Shown here piece after piece: positions 45,626 to 56,838 of a stretch of DNA of 64,000 nucleotides; within the stretch, counting starts at the first letter, position 1, and each line of letters opens with the position of its first letter. This DNA is from Diogma glabrata (taxonomy: Eukaryota; Arthropoda; Insecta; Diptera; Cylindrotomidae). A model generated the notes under the pieces. The model did no database searches, was not told the DNA's origin, and saw only the letters and a program-made list of their open reading frames with translations. A program made the position numbers and the translations under genes. The stretch is from contig CAVNZG010001019.1 of NCBI GenBank assembly GCA_963693315.1, positions 1 to 64,000 on the forward strand. Direction: 5' to 3'.

Positions 45626-47808
45626 ATGGCCAGTAATACAAATTACCGTATTCAGCAGTTAAACAAAGATAATTATGATACTTGGGTAATCCAAGCCCAA
45701 GCTCTTCTGATAAAAGGCAGCCTATGGGAGTACGTCAATGGGGATAAACCTCAACAGCAACTAACAAAGAAGAAATGGAAAAATGGAATAAGGACGACTT
45801 AAATGCAAGGTCAGACCTTTTATTAATAATATCACCATCGGAACTAAAACAAGTCAAACACTGTAATACGTCAAAAGAGGTATGGGATACTTTGAAAGGT
45901 ATTTATCAAAGCGAAGGTCCTGCAAAAAAGGCCACTTTACTTAAAAAACTAATATTGAAGAAAATGAAAGATTCTGATGATGCTAGACAACACCTTAACG
46001 AATTTATGGACGTTATAGATAAACTAAAAGATATGAATATCGAAATAAACGACGATTTATTAAGCATAATGATGCTATACAGCCTACCAGCCAATTTTGA
46101 AAATTTTCGCATAGCGATAGAAAGTAGAGACACTTTACCTAAACCTAAAGATTTAAAAGTTAAAATTTTAGAGGAATCGGAGGCCAGAATCGGCAAAATG
46201 CAAAGTCCTGAAGATTCTTTTTATTCATACAATCATAACAAAAAGAAATATAACTATAAAACAAATCAGCATACGTCTCAAAATAAATATAATGGTCAAA
46301 ATAATTACCAAAGAGGAAATTATAGTCAAAATAAAAATTTTAATCAACAAAGGGAATATAATTCAAACAGAGCTTTCAATAATTCAAATAATAATTTTAA
46401 ACCGAAAAATTCATATTATGATGAGAAAGAAAAAAGAAAAAATGAGTCAACTTTCAAAGTAGAAGAATGTCTATCTACCGCATTGTACAGGCAACCAAAT
46501 TCAACTAATTGGTGTTTGGATTCAGGAAGTACTTCACACTTTTGTTCTGAAGTAAGTAAATTTTCAAATTTGACTAAAGTTGACAATGGTTCTTTAAAAT
46601 TAGCTTCAGCTGAACATACAGCAAAAATAAATGGCAAAGGTCTCGTTAGACTCGATCTTAAAGACAGAATGGTAAACTTACCTGATACTTTGTTTGTACC
46701 AAAACTAACTACAAATTTATTATCCGTTCCTAAAATTACAGAAAAAGATTTTAAAGTAACTTTTACTAAAGAAAATGCTTTAGTGTATGATACAAATGGA
46801 AATAAAATTCTAACCGCCTTAAAGAAAAATGGCTTATATTACTTACCTCAAAATGAAGAATTTGCAAACTTCTCAGATCAAATTAAAATTGAAAAGGCAT
46901 TTTCGGCCATAGATATTTGGCACCGCAAGTTAGGTCATATAAATGAAGAAAGCTTGAAAACTGCTATGAGCAAGGATATGATAAAAGGATTGGATTTGAA
47001 TAAAACTGATAAACTAAGTGATTGTGAAACTTGTGCCAGAGGAAAATTAGTTCGACAACCATTTAAAATTAAAGAAGAACCTAAAATAACTGAGTTACTA
47101 CAGATTGTACACTCTGACGTTGTTGGCCCTATGCGCACCCCTTCACCTGGTGGGGCAAGATATTTTGTAGCGTTCATTGATGAACATAGCCGTTACACAA
47201 AAATTTATTTTTTAAAACAAAAAAGTGAAGTTTTATTTTATTTTAAAGAATACAAAAACGAAGTTGAAAATTTTACTGGAATGAAAATAAAATATTTTCA
47301 AAGCGACAACGGAACTGAATATACTACTAAAGAATTTAGTGAATATTTAACTAAAAATGGAATACAGAGAAGATTATCTGCTCCTCGAACGCCTCAGCAA
47401 AACGGATTAGCAGAGAAGAAAAATCGTACGATACTCGACAAATCTCGATGCATGCTTTTAGAAGCACGACTGCCAAACTATTTTTGGGCAGAAGCAATTT
47501 ATTGCGCAAATTATTTGATTAATAGATCTCCTTCAAAAGCCATAAACGGCCATACCCCTTTTGAGAAATGGGCGGGTCATGAACCCTCAGTACGTCATTT
47601 ACATATTTTTGGAGCAAAAGTATTTTACCTCAATAAAGAAATGAATAAAAGTAAATTTGAGCCTAGAGGCATCGCAGGCATTTTCGCAGGATACTCAGAA
47701 CAATCAAAAGCTTTTCGCATTTGGGATCCATTAAAAAGAAAAATAATAATTAGTCGAGACATAAAAGTAATGAATCAGTACTATTATAATGAAGCGATTA
47801 ATGATTAA
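45626..47808 (+). pseudogene. Copia Gag, protease and integrase
   Basis: Starts MASNTNYRIQQLNKDNYDTW, the usual Copia gag N-terminus. A frameshift near 45775 separates it from the main frame (677 codons). That frame has the gag domain (VWDTLKGIYQSEGPAKKATL), then about 70 residues very rich in Asn, Gln, Tyr and Lys where relatives have a CCHC zinc knuckle; none is visible. Protease: WCLDSGSTSHFC. Integrase: WHRKLGHINEESL and CETCARGK (HHCC), HSDVVGPM, FQSDNGTEYT and PQQNGLAEKKNRTI (D, D, E). It stops at a TAA (47806-47808), which is in frame with the RT and so a nonsense mutation or a leaky stop. Confidence 0.9.
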
Positions 47809-49740
47809 ACTTCAAACCCTTTTGAAGTTTTGGAAAATAATTCAAATTTTTTAAACAATGATTCAAAAACTGATGAAAACTGCTCAACAAATAAAATTGA
47901 AGTTTTGATTTCAAATAAAAATTATGAAACCAAAAATATTTTAGAACAAAATAATGAAACAGAACATTTTATGGAAGAAAATATTGAAATGGCAAATAAT
48001 CAGGGACACAACAATGAGTCACCTGAAGAAGAAAATTTTGAGCCTGATGTAGAACAAAATGTAAGATTAAGAAAAAGAGAACAAATAAAACCCCCAATTT
48101 GGACTGCTGACTACGAGATGTCCTCCTTGTGTGTCAGTGAAGCTCTGGAGGGAGACGATGCCGAAGCATGGAATACTGCAATTAAAAATGAAATAAAAGC
48201 TCATCTAGAAAATGACACTTGGGAAGTAACAAATAAAAAGGAACATTCAAATATAATAGGTTCAAAATTTGTTTTAAAAACAAAATATAAATCATCTGGT
48301 GAAATTGAGAGACGAAAAGTACGCATTGTAGCCCGTGGTTTTTCCCAACGCCCAGGTCTTGATTACAATGAAACGTATGCACCAGTTGCCAAACTAAGCT
48401 CTATTCGCCTTTTGCTTGCTATATCAGCAGAAGAAAATTTACAAATTGATCAGCTCGATGTCACAACCACTTTCCTTAACGGGGAGTTAGAAGACGAAAT
48501 TTACATGAACACACCTGAAAACTTGGAAAAATTTTTATGTGAAATTATACTTGATGAAAGTGAATTAGAAAATAATTCAATTATTCTTCAAAAAGCTAAG
48601 AAAATGTTGGAAAGTTTAAGAAAAGCGGATGGTGAAACTGTATGCCGTCTGAAAAGAGCCCTCTACGGTTTAAAACAGTCAGGTCGTCAGTGGTATCAAA
48701 AACTGGACTCAAAACTTCAACAGCTAGGATTTGAACCTTCCGCTGCTGACCAGTGTATTTACAAAAATACAAATGGAGGAGATAAAATTCTTCTTGGTAT
48801 TTATGTTGATGACATAATTATCTGTTGCAACAATAGAAACAAATTAAATTTATTAAAAAAGGACTTGATGAACTTATTTAAAATGAGAGACTTAGGCAGT
48901 TTGCAACACTGTTTAGGAATAGAATTTGATATAAAAAACGGTACAATTTACGCATCTCAAATAAGATATATTGATGAACTATTATCGAAATTTAAAATGG
49001 ACACATGCAATCCAGTGAGAACCCCTATGGTAGCAGGTCTTCAACTAAGAAAAAATGAAAACGAAAATTTACCAAATATACCGTACCAAAATTTAATTGG
49101 TGGACTTATGTACTTAGCTGTCGCTACACGCCCTGATATAAGTCACACAGTAAGCTTTTAAAGCCAATTTAATACATGTTTTGATCAGTCGCACTGGCTC
49201 GCTGCAAAAAGAGTTTTGCGTTATCTAAAGGGCACACGAGAATTAGCTCTTGCTTATAAAAAATGTAATGAACCCTTGATTGGATATGCTGACGCTAATT
49301 GGGCCTCATGTGCCGAGGACAGGAGATCGTACACCGGTTTTTGTTTTAAACTTGCCGGAGCCGTTGTTAGCTGGGAGTCCCGAAAGCAACGCACGGTCGC
49401 GCTCTCGACTCAAGAATCTGAATATATGAGTTTAACAGATGCTGCTAAAGAAGCTATACACCTTAAACAACTAATTACTGACATGGGTGTACAGCAAGAA
49501 CAAGTTTTAATTTACAATGATAATACTGCGGCTCAAGAACTCACCCGAAACCCGTTGATTACATCCCGCTCAAAACATATAAATATAAAGGAACATTTTA
49601 TTCGAGAAAAAGTGAACAGTGGTGAGATTGCCGTGGCTTACAAACCTTCATCAACATTGGAAGCTGATATCTTCACTAAGGGGCTGTCAGGACCAAGACA
49701 TTGTTCTTTGTGTGAAGCTATTGGACTTGTTAAATTTTAA
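47809..49740 (+). pseudogene. Copia RT and RNase H
   Basis: Same frame as the integrase. RT: VARGFSQRPGLDYNETYAPV, IDQLDVTTTFLNGELEDEIY, LKRALYGLKQSGRQWYQKL and LLGIYVDDIIICC (YVDD intact). A TAA at 49159-49161 interrupts the frame after DISHTVSF, where relatives have a Leu-type codon. RNase H resumes in the same frame: GYADANWASCAEDRRSYTGF, TVALSTQESEYMSLTDAAKE, DNTAAQELTRNP, SRSKHINIKEHFIREKV. Ends at 49740, 13 bp before the 3' LTR. Confidence 0.92.
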
Positions 49741-49753
49741 AGTTATGGAGGAG

Positions 49754-49977
49754 TGTTGGACCTGAGTTTAATTTTAGTTAACTTTCAAATTTAGCGCGTC
49801 TTTATCTTAAAAGTAATTTTGTATTTGTCATTTTGGTAAACCTGTTTTGTTTATAACCTAACTTTATCTTTGTAAAAAACCTAGTGTCATGTAAAATTGT
49901 TTGCTCTGTAATTTACTTTAATTAATAATAATTAAACATTTAAAGTTATAAACTATTATTAATTTCATTCCCCAATA
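49754..49977 (+). repeat. Copia 3' LTR
   Basis: 224 bp. The single difference is C for A near 49953. Confidence 0.93.
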
Positions 49978-50210
49978 AAGCTTTTATTTTTATTAAGGAA
50001 AACTTGTGATTTCGAGTATTTTTAACCTTTGTTTCTTTTTTCTTGACTAAATTTGGTTACAAGAAGAAGGCTTTATTCTTTTAATTGTAAATATTAGATG
50101 TAGTGATATTATAAATTTTAGTTATCGTTAGTTCTGAGCAGACGCATTGAAAATTGTATAAATTAAGTCTGTAAAGTTAATGTCAGTTAATATAAATAAA
50201 TAAATAAGAA
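49978..50210 (+). mobile_element. LINE C 3' end
   Basis: After the AAGCT duplication the last LINE codons (FIFIKENL, stop) and a 3' untranslated region follow, ending in a TAAATAAATAAATAAG tail at about 50195-50210. Confidence 0.75.
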
Positions 50211-50348
50211 GAATTAAACAATTATTAAGACATATTCTTATAGTGTAGAATTGAATTATATTATTAATTTTGTATTAATTAATTAGTTTAGATTGGACCA
50301 TGGAGTGTTGTAAAAAAGGTGGGGAACTTTTCTTTCAGTATCGGGATA
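50211..50348. other. Spacer
   Basis: Short AT-rich stretch between the LINE C tail and the hAT-like MITE. Nothing seen. Confidence 0.5.
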
Positions 50349-51049
50349 CAGGGGTTCGTTCGTAAACACCGAATCGCTTGCTTATTTTCCTATTTTGACG
50401 TTTGTGGCTGGAAATGGTCGTTCTTAAACTATTTCTTGCCTTTTTAAGCAAGCGATTTGACAGATAAAGTTGTTCGGAAACTCCATTTCTATTCCAAAAT
50501 AGGCGATTCGATCGCTTATTTTGAACTCGCTGTTTTTGAGATCCTCAATAAGAACTAAGATCTAAAAGTGACATTTGCGGTTTTTATTTGATTTAAATCA
50601 AAACAAATACAATATTATTATTAAAAATATAAATTTTATATTTTATTTTGTGTTTCTCATTTATTTACTAGAAATATGAAAATTGTTTTTTTTTTAAATC
50701 TGCATCTATTTTTTTATACAAAAATTAATCAAATAAAAATTCAAAGTTTAAATCATTTTTTTATTTTTCATAATTTGAAATCTGCAAATAACTATTTTTT
50801 CACACAAACCAAACATGTTTTGAGTTGTGTTTAGTTTGTTTTTCCTGTTGTTAAATTATTATTATTATTATTGTGATAAGTTTTAATACATCATTATTAA
50901 TTTTTAATACTTCATATATATATTTAGGCAACTGGTCGTTCGGAAACAAAATGTCAATTCTTGTTCTTGTTGAAGAACTGGTAGCCACGCCCCTTGGAAT
51001 GACAGTTGCCTATTTTAGAAAATAAGCAAGCGATTTAGTTAATCAATTA

Positions 51050-51240
51050 TTAAATTTAATAATTAAAAGTAATATTATTTTTCTAACAACTTTTATTAAA
51101 AATATAAATTTCAGACGCGTTTCGGATATAAATATCCATCATCAATGAAAGAATTTATATTTAACTTGGAGACCAATTTTTATAATATATATATTTTTAC
51201 TTTTATGTAAATTATATACTTAACCATGTCAAGCGATTTA
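51050..51240 (-). mobile_element. PLE 3'-end relic
   Basis: Carries a hammerhead-like motif of the Penelope type on the minus strand plus AT-rich flanks. No coding sequence remains. Borders are uncertain. Confidence 0.5.
51100..51162 (-). ncRNA. Decayed PLE-type hammerhead
   Basis: Minus strand: stem I AAAUAUAAA, bulge UUC, UUUCA; core UUGAUGA (consensus CUGAUGA, so the conserved C3 is U); U, stem II GGAUAU/AUAUCC; GAAA; palindromic ACGCGU stem III; cleavage C; then UGAAA and UUUAUAUUU, which pair with the start. Stem I has 5 + 9 bp. Same plan as 55851-55912. The C3 to U change should abolish or strongly reduce cleavage. Confidence 0.6.
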
Positions 51241-51261
51241 GAGTTTCCGAACGAAACCCAG

Positions 51262-52700
51262 ATACTCTTCATTTATGATTACGGTCTTGCGCATAACGAT
51301 GCTGTAGAACCTGTTTCTCACCTTTCATGACAGGTTATCATGATTTAGTCGCCTTGTTTAAACATTGTCCAGTCAGTCAAGGCTATAAACTGGCTTAAAG
51401 TGAACCACTTTTGTTAAGAACTTTGTTTTTATAGAATCACTTTAAATTTAATTCGTTCTTAGACTGAAAAACCTTTATTTTAGTTCTATGGGGTAATTTC
51501 ACGTTTGAGGTAATTTCACGTTTCTGATTATATTTTCAGAAATCGTTGTTGGACCCAGATATGGAGATATAAATATAGGTTTATTCATCCTTATAACGGG
51601 ACCACATATGTATTTTAACTTGGTGTTATAGGCTCACGCCTGAACCATACATTTAAAATTAAAAAAAAATGTAAAACTTAACATTTTCTTAGAAAAATTA
51701 ATCAAATTTAACTTTCAATTCTCTATAACTCTATAACTTTAATAAATAACATATGTCTACTAAAATTTTGAAAAATTTTATCAACTAAAATTTGGTGTTG
51801 ATAAAATAATTGATAAACATGTAAACAAATCCAAGTCTAACGAAAATGCTGCCAGGTTGAAAAATAATTTTTGAACAGTTGATAAAAAATTGATAAAACC
51901 GATCAAAATCCATCCATAAGTTCTTGGGTTGATATCGAGTTTAACTTTAATGCATATTTTTTATAAAGCGTGATAATAAATCATAAATTTCAACATAAAA
52001 CAATAATAATGATGCTATGGGTTTTCTTTTTTATTTGCTCTTAAGTTTTCAATTTATATAATCAAACGAAAGAAAAACATGTATTTCCTACATATCCATT
52101 AATCCTTTACAAATTATACTCTCTATTCTATCGACTCGAACAATATTTCTATTTCATAATATAATTGTTGGTCGGAAGTTTTAAAAGTTCATAATTCCAC
52201 ATGGATTAAGTGCCCTCAAAAAAAATATATATATAAAAAAAAATACGAGAAAAACTTCATCGTTACATCACATCATCGTTATATTACAAAATAAACCTAA
52301 ATCATAAAAAATCGAATGAAAATACATATTCTTGTTTTCCATGAAAAATTAATACATCTATCCATAAACTATTGAAAATTTTTTTAGTAGTGTAATTTTT
52401 AAGTATTTATAAAATAATACGAAAAGTATTTATGAAGTATAAAAGTAGGTATTTATTGATCGAAAGTTGAGAGTATTTCAATAGAGATATAGATTGGATG
52501 CAACAACAAAATTAATTATACTTAAAAATCAAACCAATTACTTGAACTTATTGGAAATATTGCAAACATGTTATTTACTTATTTTATGATTCTATTACAA
52601 AATTTTAAATGACTAAAGAAACATGAATGTAAAATGTCGACTAAAGAGTAGATATTAAGAAATAAAGTTAATGAATCCAGAAGACTCCATATTCAAATCT
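51262..52700. other. Unassigned AT-rich region
   Basis: About 1.4 kb with no gene or RNA I recognise. A stretch near 51890 (TTGATAAAACCGATCA) recurs at about 28087, next to the Gypsy-2 5' LTR, so some old dispersed repeat is present. Confidence 0.55.
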
Positions 52701-53485
52701 TGACAAATAATCTAATCTAATAATCTAATTATTTTTATTACCTTTTAAATAAAGCTACCAGCTTTTCATCGTTCCAAATATGAACATTTTTTAATATGAA
52801 GTAAGTTGTTCTTGTTGTAGCGACGAGTGTGGTGCTAATCCTCCGGTCCATGTCCAGGTTGAGGAACTCTGCTAGTGCCCTTGGGCGGTACCATAAATCT
52901 TCCTTCGTCAGGTTGGTAGAATTTTCAGGACATTTGGACACGTGAAAGTGGTCTACATCGTTCGGTGTGCCCTCGCATGCGGGACAGTAGTTGTTTAGGA
53001 TGCGTAGGCATGACCAACCGGAACTTAGTTGAGCTAGGGATGGATCAGGGATGGATCTGGTACTACGGGTAGTTTAACCTCTTCGGTAGCGACTGTTGGT
53101 ACAAGAATGTTACCCTTTGTGATAGACCAATATATATTGTTTTGTTGGCATTTCATTATGTTCACGGATCGGCAATATGTTACGTTCCTCGTGCAAGTGA
53201 TCTCGGTGGGTCATCAAATGACATCCGGTTGCGGATCGCAGAGCTGCGTTTTGTGATGTTTGTTTGTACATTTTTCAGTGAGAGTCAGCAACTTGGGGTG
53301 TCCATATGGGTGCAGCGTAGTTTATAATAGGTTGGCCTATTATTTTATATGTTGTAATTATTGTATTTTTATCCTTGCCAAATGTAATTATTACACCCGC
53401 TAGTGATTTCAATGTATTATTTCTGTTTTTAACGAAAGTTTCAATTTTCTTGTGTTGAACCAATCATTGAGAATGTTAAGGTAGT
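52701..53485 (-). pseudogene. LINE D (jockey-like) 3' part
   Basis: Minus strand: NDYLNILNDWFNTRKLKLS just before the large insertion, then (after a deletion/frameshift) VKNRNNTLKSLAG, TYKIIGQPIINYAAPIW, and near the 3' end HVSKCPENSTNLTKEDLWYR and ALAEFLNLD. These are the C-terminal blocks of a jockey-group LINE, including the terminal CPxxxTxLTxEDLW motif. The coding end is near 52840. Confidence 0.8.
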
Positions 53486-53499
53486 CGTTGTAAAAAAAG

Positions 53500-53690
53500 T
53501 GATAGATAAACGATAGAAATCGTTTATCGTTCTGAATCGTTTTCAATGGGACATTTCACATTATTTTATTTTCTGTGGATTCCTATCCGTTTTAATCGTT
53601 TATTATCAAAAAAGTCTAATTTTGGTGCATTTTGGTGCAATATCCTATCGTTTTGAATCGTTTTCAATGGGGTATTTCAATTTATTTTAT
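53500..53690. repeat. 111-bp repeat, about 1.5 units
   Basis: Same motif as the 58650-59275 array (ATCGTTTTGAATCGTTTTCA, CCTATCCGTTTTAATCG). Confidence 0.75.
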
Positions 53691-54639
53691 TTCTTCGGTC
53701 TGAAAGATCTAAGTATTACATTCTCGAGCCAAAAGTGAAATTCTTACTCCCCCTTTTGTTGGAATTTCTCGACGTTTTAGGACCTACTGATTCTAAAAAG
53801 CAAAAAAAATGTATGTATGTCTGCCGGCCAGCCGTCACAACCGACGAAATCTAGAAAAACGCTGGAGGGATTTCAAAATTTTTTTCTAAAAATAGGTATA
53901 CTCGGTAAGAACCAAAAGGACGATGTGTTCGATAGTTGTCCCGGTCCCGGAAGTGTGTCAAAAAAATCGTCATGTGTGTCAAAACAAGGAAATTTGCATA
54001 TTTTTGACTTAACGTTCATTTTAAGTGATTACGAGTAGGAACATTGAATTTGGAGAAATCTTGATGGTCGGGATTGGTATGTGAGACCAAAATCTAGATT
54101 ATTATATAATTAGTTTGTCAAAAAAATGTCAAAAAATTTTGCACAATTTTTTGGAAAAAAATGAAATGAATTATTTGTATGACATGAAATTTAATTGAAA
54201 TGGAAATGGACGGACATGGAAATTTTTTGATTTTGTTATAATTTTTTAAATATTTTTGGAATTTCAAAACAAGTTTTTGTTTTTGATTTTGTTATTATTT
54301 TTGCAATATTTTTAGAATTTCGAAAAAGTTTCAATTTTTGAATTTGTGATTTAAAAATTTTTGCAATAATTTTAGAATTTTGAAAAAAGTTTTAATTTTT
54401 GATTTTGTAAGAATTTTCGGAATATTTTTAGAATTTTGAAAAAGTTTAAATGTTTGATTTTATTCTAATTTTTGGCATTTTGAAAAAAGTTTGTAAATTT
54501 GAGTTTGTAATAATTTTTGGAATATTTTAGGAATTTTGAAAAAAGTATGAATTCATATTATAAACTTGTTTAGCCGGGTTAAAAATTTTATATTTTATTA
54601 TTTTGTTTTTCCTCAATTTACCCCGTTTAATTGAATATA

Positions 54640-54701
54640 ATTTTTATTATTAAATCTATATATTTCGGGCTAGGCCCATCTTCAGGATTATTAATAAAAA
54701 T
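54640..54701 (-). ncRNA. PLE hammerhead ribozyme, left arm
   Basis: Exact inverted copy of the 55851-55912 motif: CUGAAGA, stem II GGGC/GCCC, GAAA, palindromic AUAUAU stem III and A at the cleavage position, with stem I of 4 + 9 bp. Confidence 0.75.
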
Positions 54702-54965
54702 AATAAAAAATTATATCAACAATAAGAAAAATAAAGTTTTTGACGTAAATTATATAAACAAAAAACGATATACAATTTAACATGAGTTACTATGTTATAA
54801 TTAACTTAAAAAATGGTAATCAAGTGAAAAGCTTAAAGTTACTTTAAATTTTAGAACAATCGGATTAAATTAAAATAATTATTCGAAAAATCCTTCTTAT
54901 CACTTTTAAAATTACAAATTGTTTCCTCATTTTTTATGATTTGGCACACCTCGTGTATCTGTAAT

Positions 54966-55259
54966 TTAGTTTTTTCTTTCCTTAGCCAAAATTTGAACAT
55001 CATCGAATTTAAATTCATGTTTATTTTCTATAGAATGTTTAGCAAGTGCAGAACAATTATTAGTAACTGAAGTTTTTTTAGAATCATATTTATGTTGATC
55101 CATACGAACACCTAATTTTTGAATTGTTTCACCAATATATGTTGTGTTACAGTTATTACAATCAACCTTATAAACAACACCACTATGTTGTTCTTTAGGT
55201 ATTTTTGATTTTGAATTTGTAAAACTATAACTATTTTTATTTTTAGGCCTCATAGCCAT
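54966..55259 (-). pseudogene. PLE GIY-YIG endonuclease, left arm
   Basis: The frame is open from the spacer (about 55300) to 54966. HSGVVYKVDCNNCNTTYIGE gives the GIY-YIG-type half (GVVY ... YIG) with the CX2C pair typical of PLEs. LGVRMDQHKYD supplies the conserved Arg and His, then SALAKHSIENKHEFKFDDV. It ends early at ERKN because of a 1-bp deletion relative to the right arm, so the last ~35 residues are lost. The domain nicks the target for retrotransposition. Confidence 0.85.
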
Positions 55260-55316
55260 TTTAATATTAGGAACAAACTGTGAACAAGAGCGAGAAAATT
55301 TTTTCCTAAAAATAAA

Positions 55317-55688
55317 AATAGTTATAGTTTTACAAATTCAAAATCAAAAATACCTAAAGAACAACATAGTGGTGTTGTTTATAAGGTTGATTGTAATAAC
55401 TGTAACACAACATATATTGGTGAAACAATTCAAAAATTAGGTGTTCGTATGGATCAACATAAATATGATTCTAAAAAAACTTCAGTTACTAATAATTGTT
55501 CTGCACTTGCTAAACATTCTATAGAAAATAAACATGAATTTAAATTCGATGATGTTCAAATTTTGGCTAAGGAAAGAAATAAAACTAAATTACAGATACA
55601 CGAGGTGTGCCAAATCATAAAAAATGAGGAAACAATTTGTAATTTTAAAAGTGATAAGAAGGATTTTCGAATAATTATTTCAATTTAA
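55317..55688 (+). pseudogene. PLE GIY-YIG endonuclease, right arm
   Basis: Same domain as the left arm without the frameshift; it continues through LQIHEVCQIIKNEE to a stop at 55686-55688. It has no RT domain and no proper start (5'-truncated at the arm border), so it cannot act alone, but the GIY-YIG core residues are intact. Confidence 0.85.
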
Positions 55689-55850
55689 TCCGATTGTTCT
55701 AAAATTTAAAGTAACTTTAAGCTTTTCACTTGATTACCATTTTTTAAGTTAATTATAACATAGTAACTCATGTTAAATTGTATATCGTTTTTTGTTTATA
55801 TAATTTACGTCAAAAACTTTATTTTCTTATTGTTGATATAATTTTTTATT

Positions 55851-55912
55851 ATTTTTATTAATAATCCTGAAGATGGGCCTAGCCCGAAATATATAGATTT
55901 AATAATAAAAAT
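55851..55912 (+). ncRNA. PLE hammerhead ribozyme, right arm
   Basis: Stem I strand AUUUUUAUU, internal loop AAU, AAUC; core CUGAAGA (55867-55873); U; stem II GGGC/GCCC with loop CUA; core GAAA (55886-55889); stem III A-UAUAU as a loop-less palindrome; cleavage after A55895; then GAUU, loop UAAU and AAUAAAAAU, which pair with the start (4 + 9 bp). This is the minimal type I design reported for Penelope-like elements, thought to act as a dimer through the palindromic stem III. Confidence 0.78.
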
Positions 55913-56838
55913 TATATTCAATTAAACGGGGTAAATTGAGGAAAAACAAAATAATAAAATATAAAGTATGAATTGTTGCTATAAATTTTTGCAATATTTT
56001 TAAAATTTTAAAAAAATTTAAATTTTTGATTTTATTATGATTTTTGGAATTTTGAAAAAAAAAATTGTATTTTTGATTTTGTTATAATTTTTGCATTATT
56101 TTTAGGATTTTGAAAAAGTTTCAATCTTTGATTTTGTGATAATTTTGGAATGTTATAAGAACTTTAAATAAAATTTAAAATTTTTGATTTTTTAGAGTAT
56201 TTTTGGAATTTTGAAAGAAATATGAATTTTGATTTTGTAATATTTTCTTAAAACGCTAAATGAAGAGGTTTTTGAGTAGTTTTCTGGGTGTACCATCTTT
56301 TCACTTTTCAAGTTATGTATATTTTTTTTTAATCTGTTATAATTTATGATCTGCTATAATTTTTCGGCAACGTATTAATATTTCGTGTTTGTTTTGCAAT
56401 AAATTTCTAAACAGAGATAAAAAAATACATGTACTTTAACAAAGAGTTTTATGTTTGATATACATCGCTGACCAAAACTAAAAACAATGTCATCATAAAA
56501 GTTTTTTGCCGAAAATTATATCAAAATCCTTAACGCAGACCAAAGTTTTAATACCTCAGAGCTGTCAAATTTCAGCCCTTTCATATTTTTAATACTGCTT
56601 TCCACAAAATTTTTATTTATTTTCTGTTAATTTGTACTATGCAACTTTTCTTTTATTGTTACTTCTGACAATGATAATATGGACGCAGTTGGTCGATCAT
56701 TGGAAGTGCATACTTCTGAATCTTAGCTTTCGAGATCAGATCAATCATTTGAAGCAAAACGTTCAATCAACTCAACAATTTTTTTTATCAATGGTTTTTT
56801 TATTTTATTAAATATCTCAGAGCATACATTGCATATTA

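Larger units (their letters stand above)
45258..49977 (+). mobile_element. Copia (Ty1-type) retrotransposon, 5-bp TSD
   Basis: 4720 bp with 224-bp LTRs differing at one site, and target duplication AAGCT (45253-45257 and 49978-49982). The order gag, protease, integrase, RT, RNase H is diagnostic of Ty1/Copia. A purine run GGAGGAG directly precedes the 3' LTR; GGTTATGG after the 5' LTR is the probable primer-binding region. Young but damaged by one frameshift and two stops. Confidence 0.95.
50349..51261. mobile_element. hAT-like MITE with subterminal repeats
   Basis: The left end CAGGGGTTCGTTCG, then GAATCGCTTGC, is inverted at the right end (CAAGCGATTT, then CGAACGAAACCCAG). The TIR is about 30 bp with mismatches. 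AAGCAAGCGATT-type motifs recur inside near both ends, as in hAT subterminal repeats. No transposase. I could not find an 8-bp target duplication, so the class is uncertain. A PLE relic lies inside near the right end. Confidence 0.6.
54574..55970. mobile_element. Penelope-like element pair, inverted
   Basis: Two 3'-terminal PLE fragments in head-to-head inverted orientation: left arm 54574-55246 on the minus strand, right arm 55302-55970 on the plus strand, with a 55-bp spacer that belongs to the left copy (more 5' coding sequence, FVPNIKMAMRPK). Each arm encodes the C-terminal GIY-YIG endonuclease, has the same 3' untranslated region and ends in a hammerhead motif. Arms differ by a few bases only. 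5'-truncated inverted pairs are a known PLE insertion outcome. Confidence 0.85.
53694..56600. repeat. Large direct repeat, copy A (split by PLE pair)
   Basis: Starts CTTCGGTCTGAAAGATCTAA and ends near AATTTCAGCCCTTTCATATT. The same sequence, 80-90% similar by eye, recurs at 56839-58645. The PLE pair at 54574-55970 interrupts only this copy. Inside is a run of degenerate ~60-bp units (TTTTGATTTTGT ... AGAATTTTGAAAAAG). Frames through it at 53817 and 56855 are not convincing genes. Confidence 0.75.

Noticed and set aside
53817..54038. 73-codon frame in direct repeat copy A
   Set aside because: The equivalent position in copy B does not keep this frame open, so selection for a protein is not supported.
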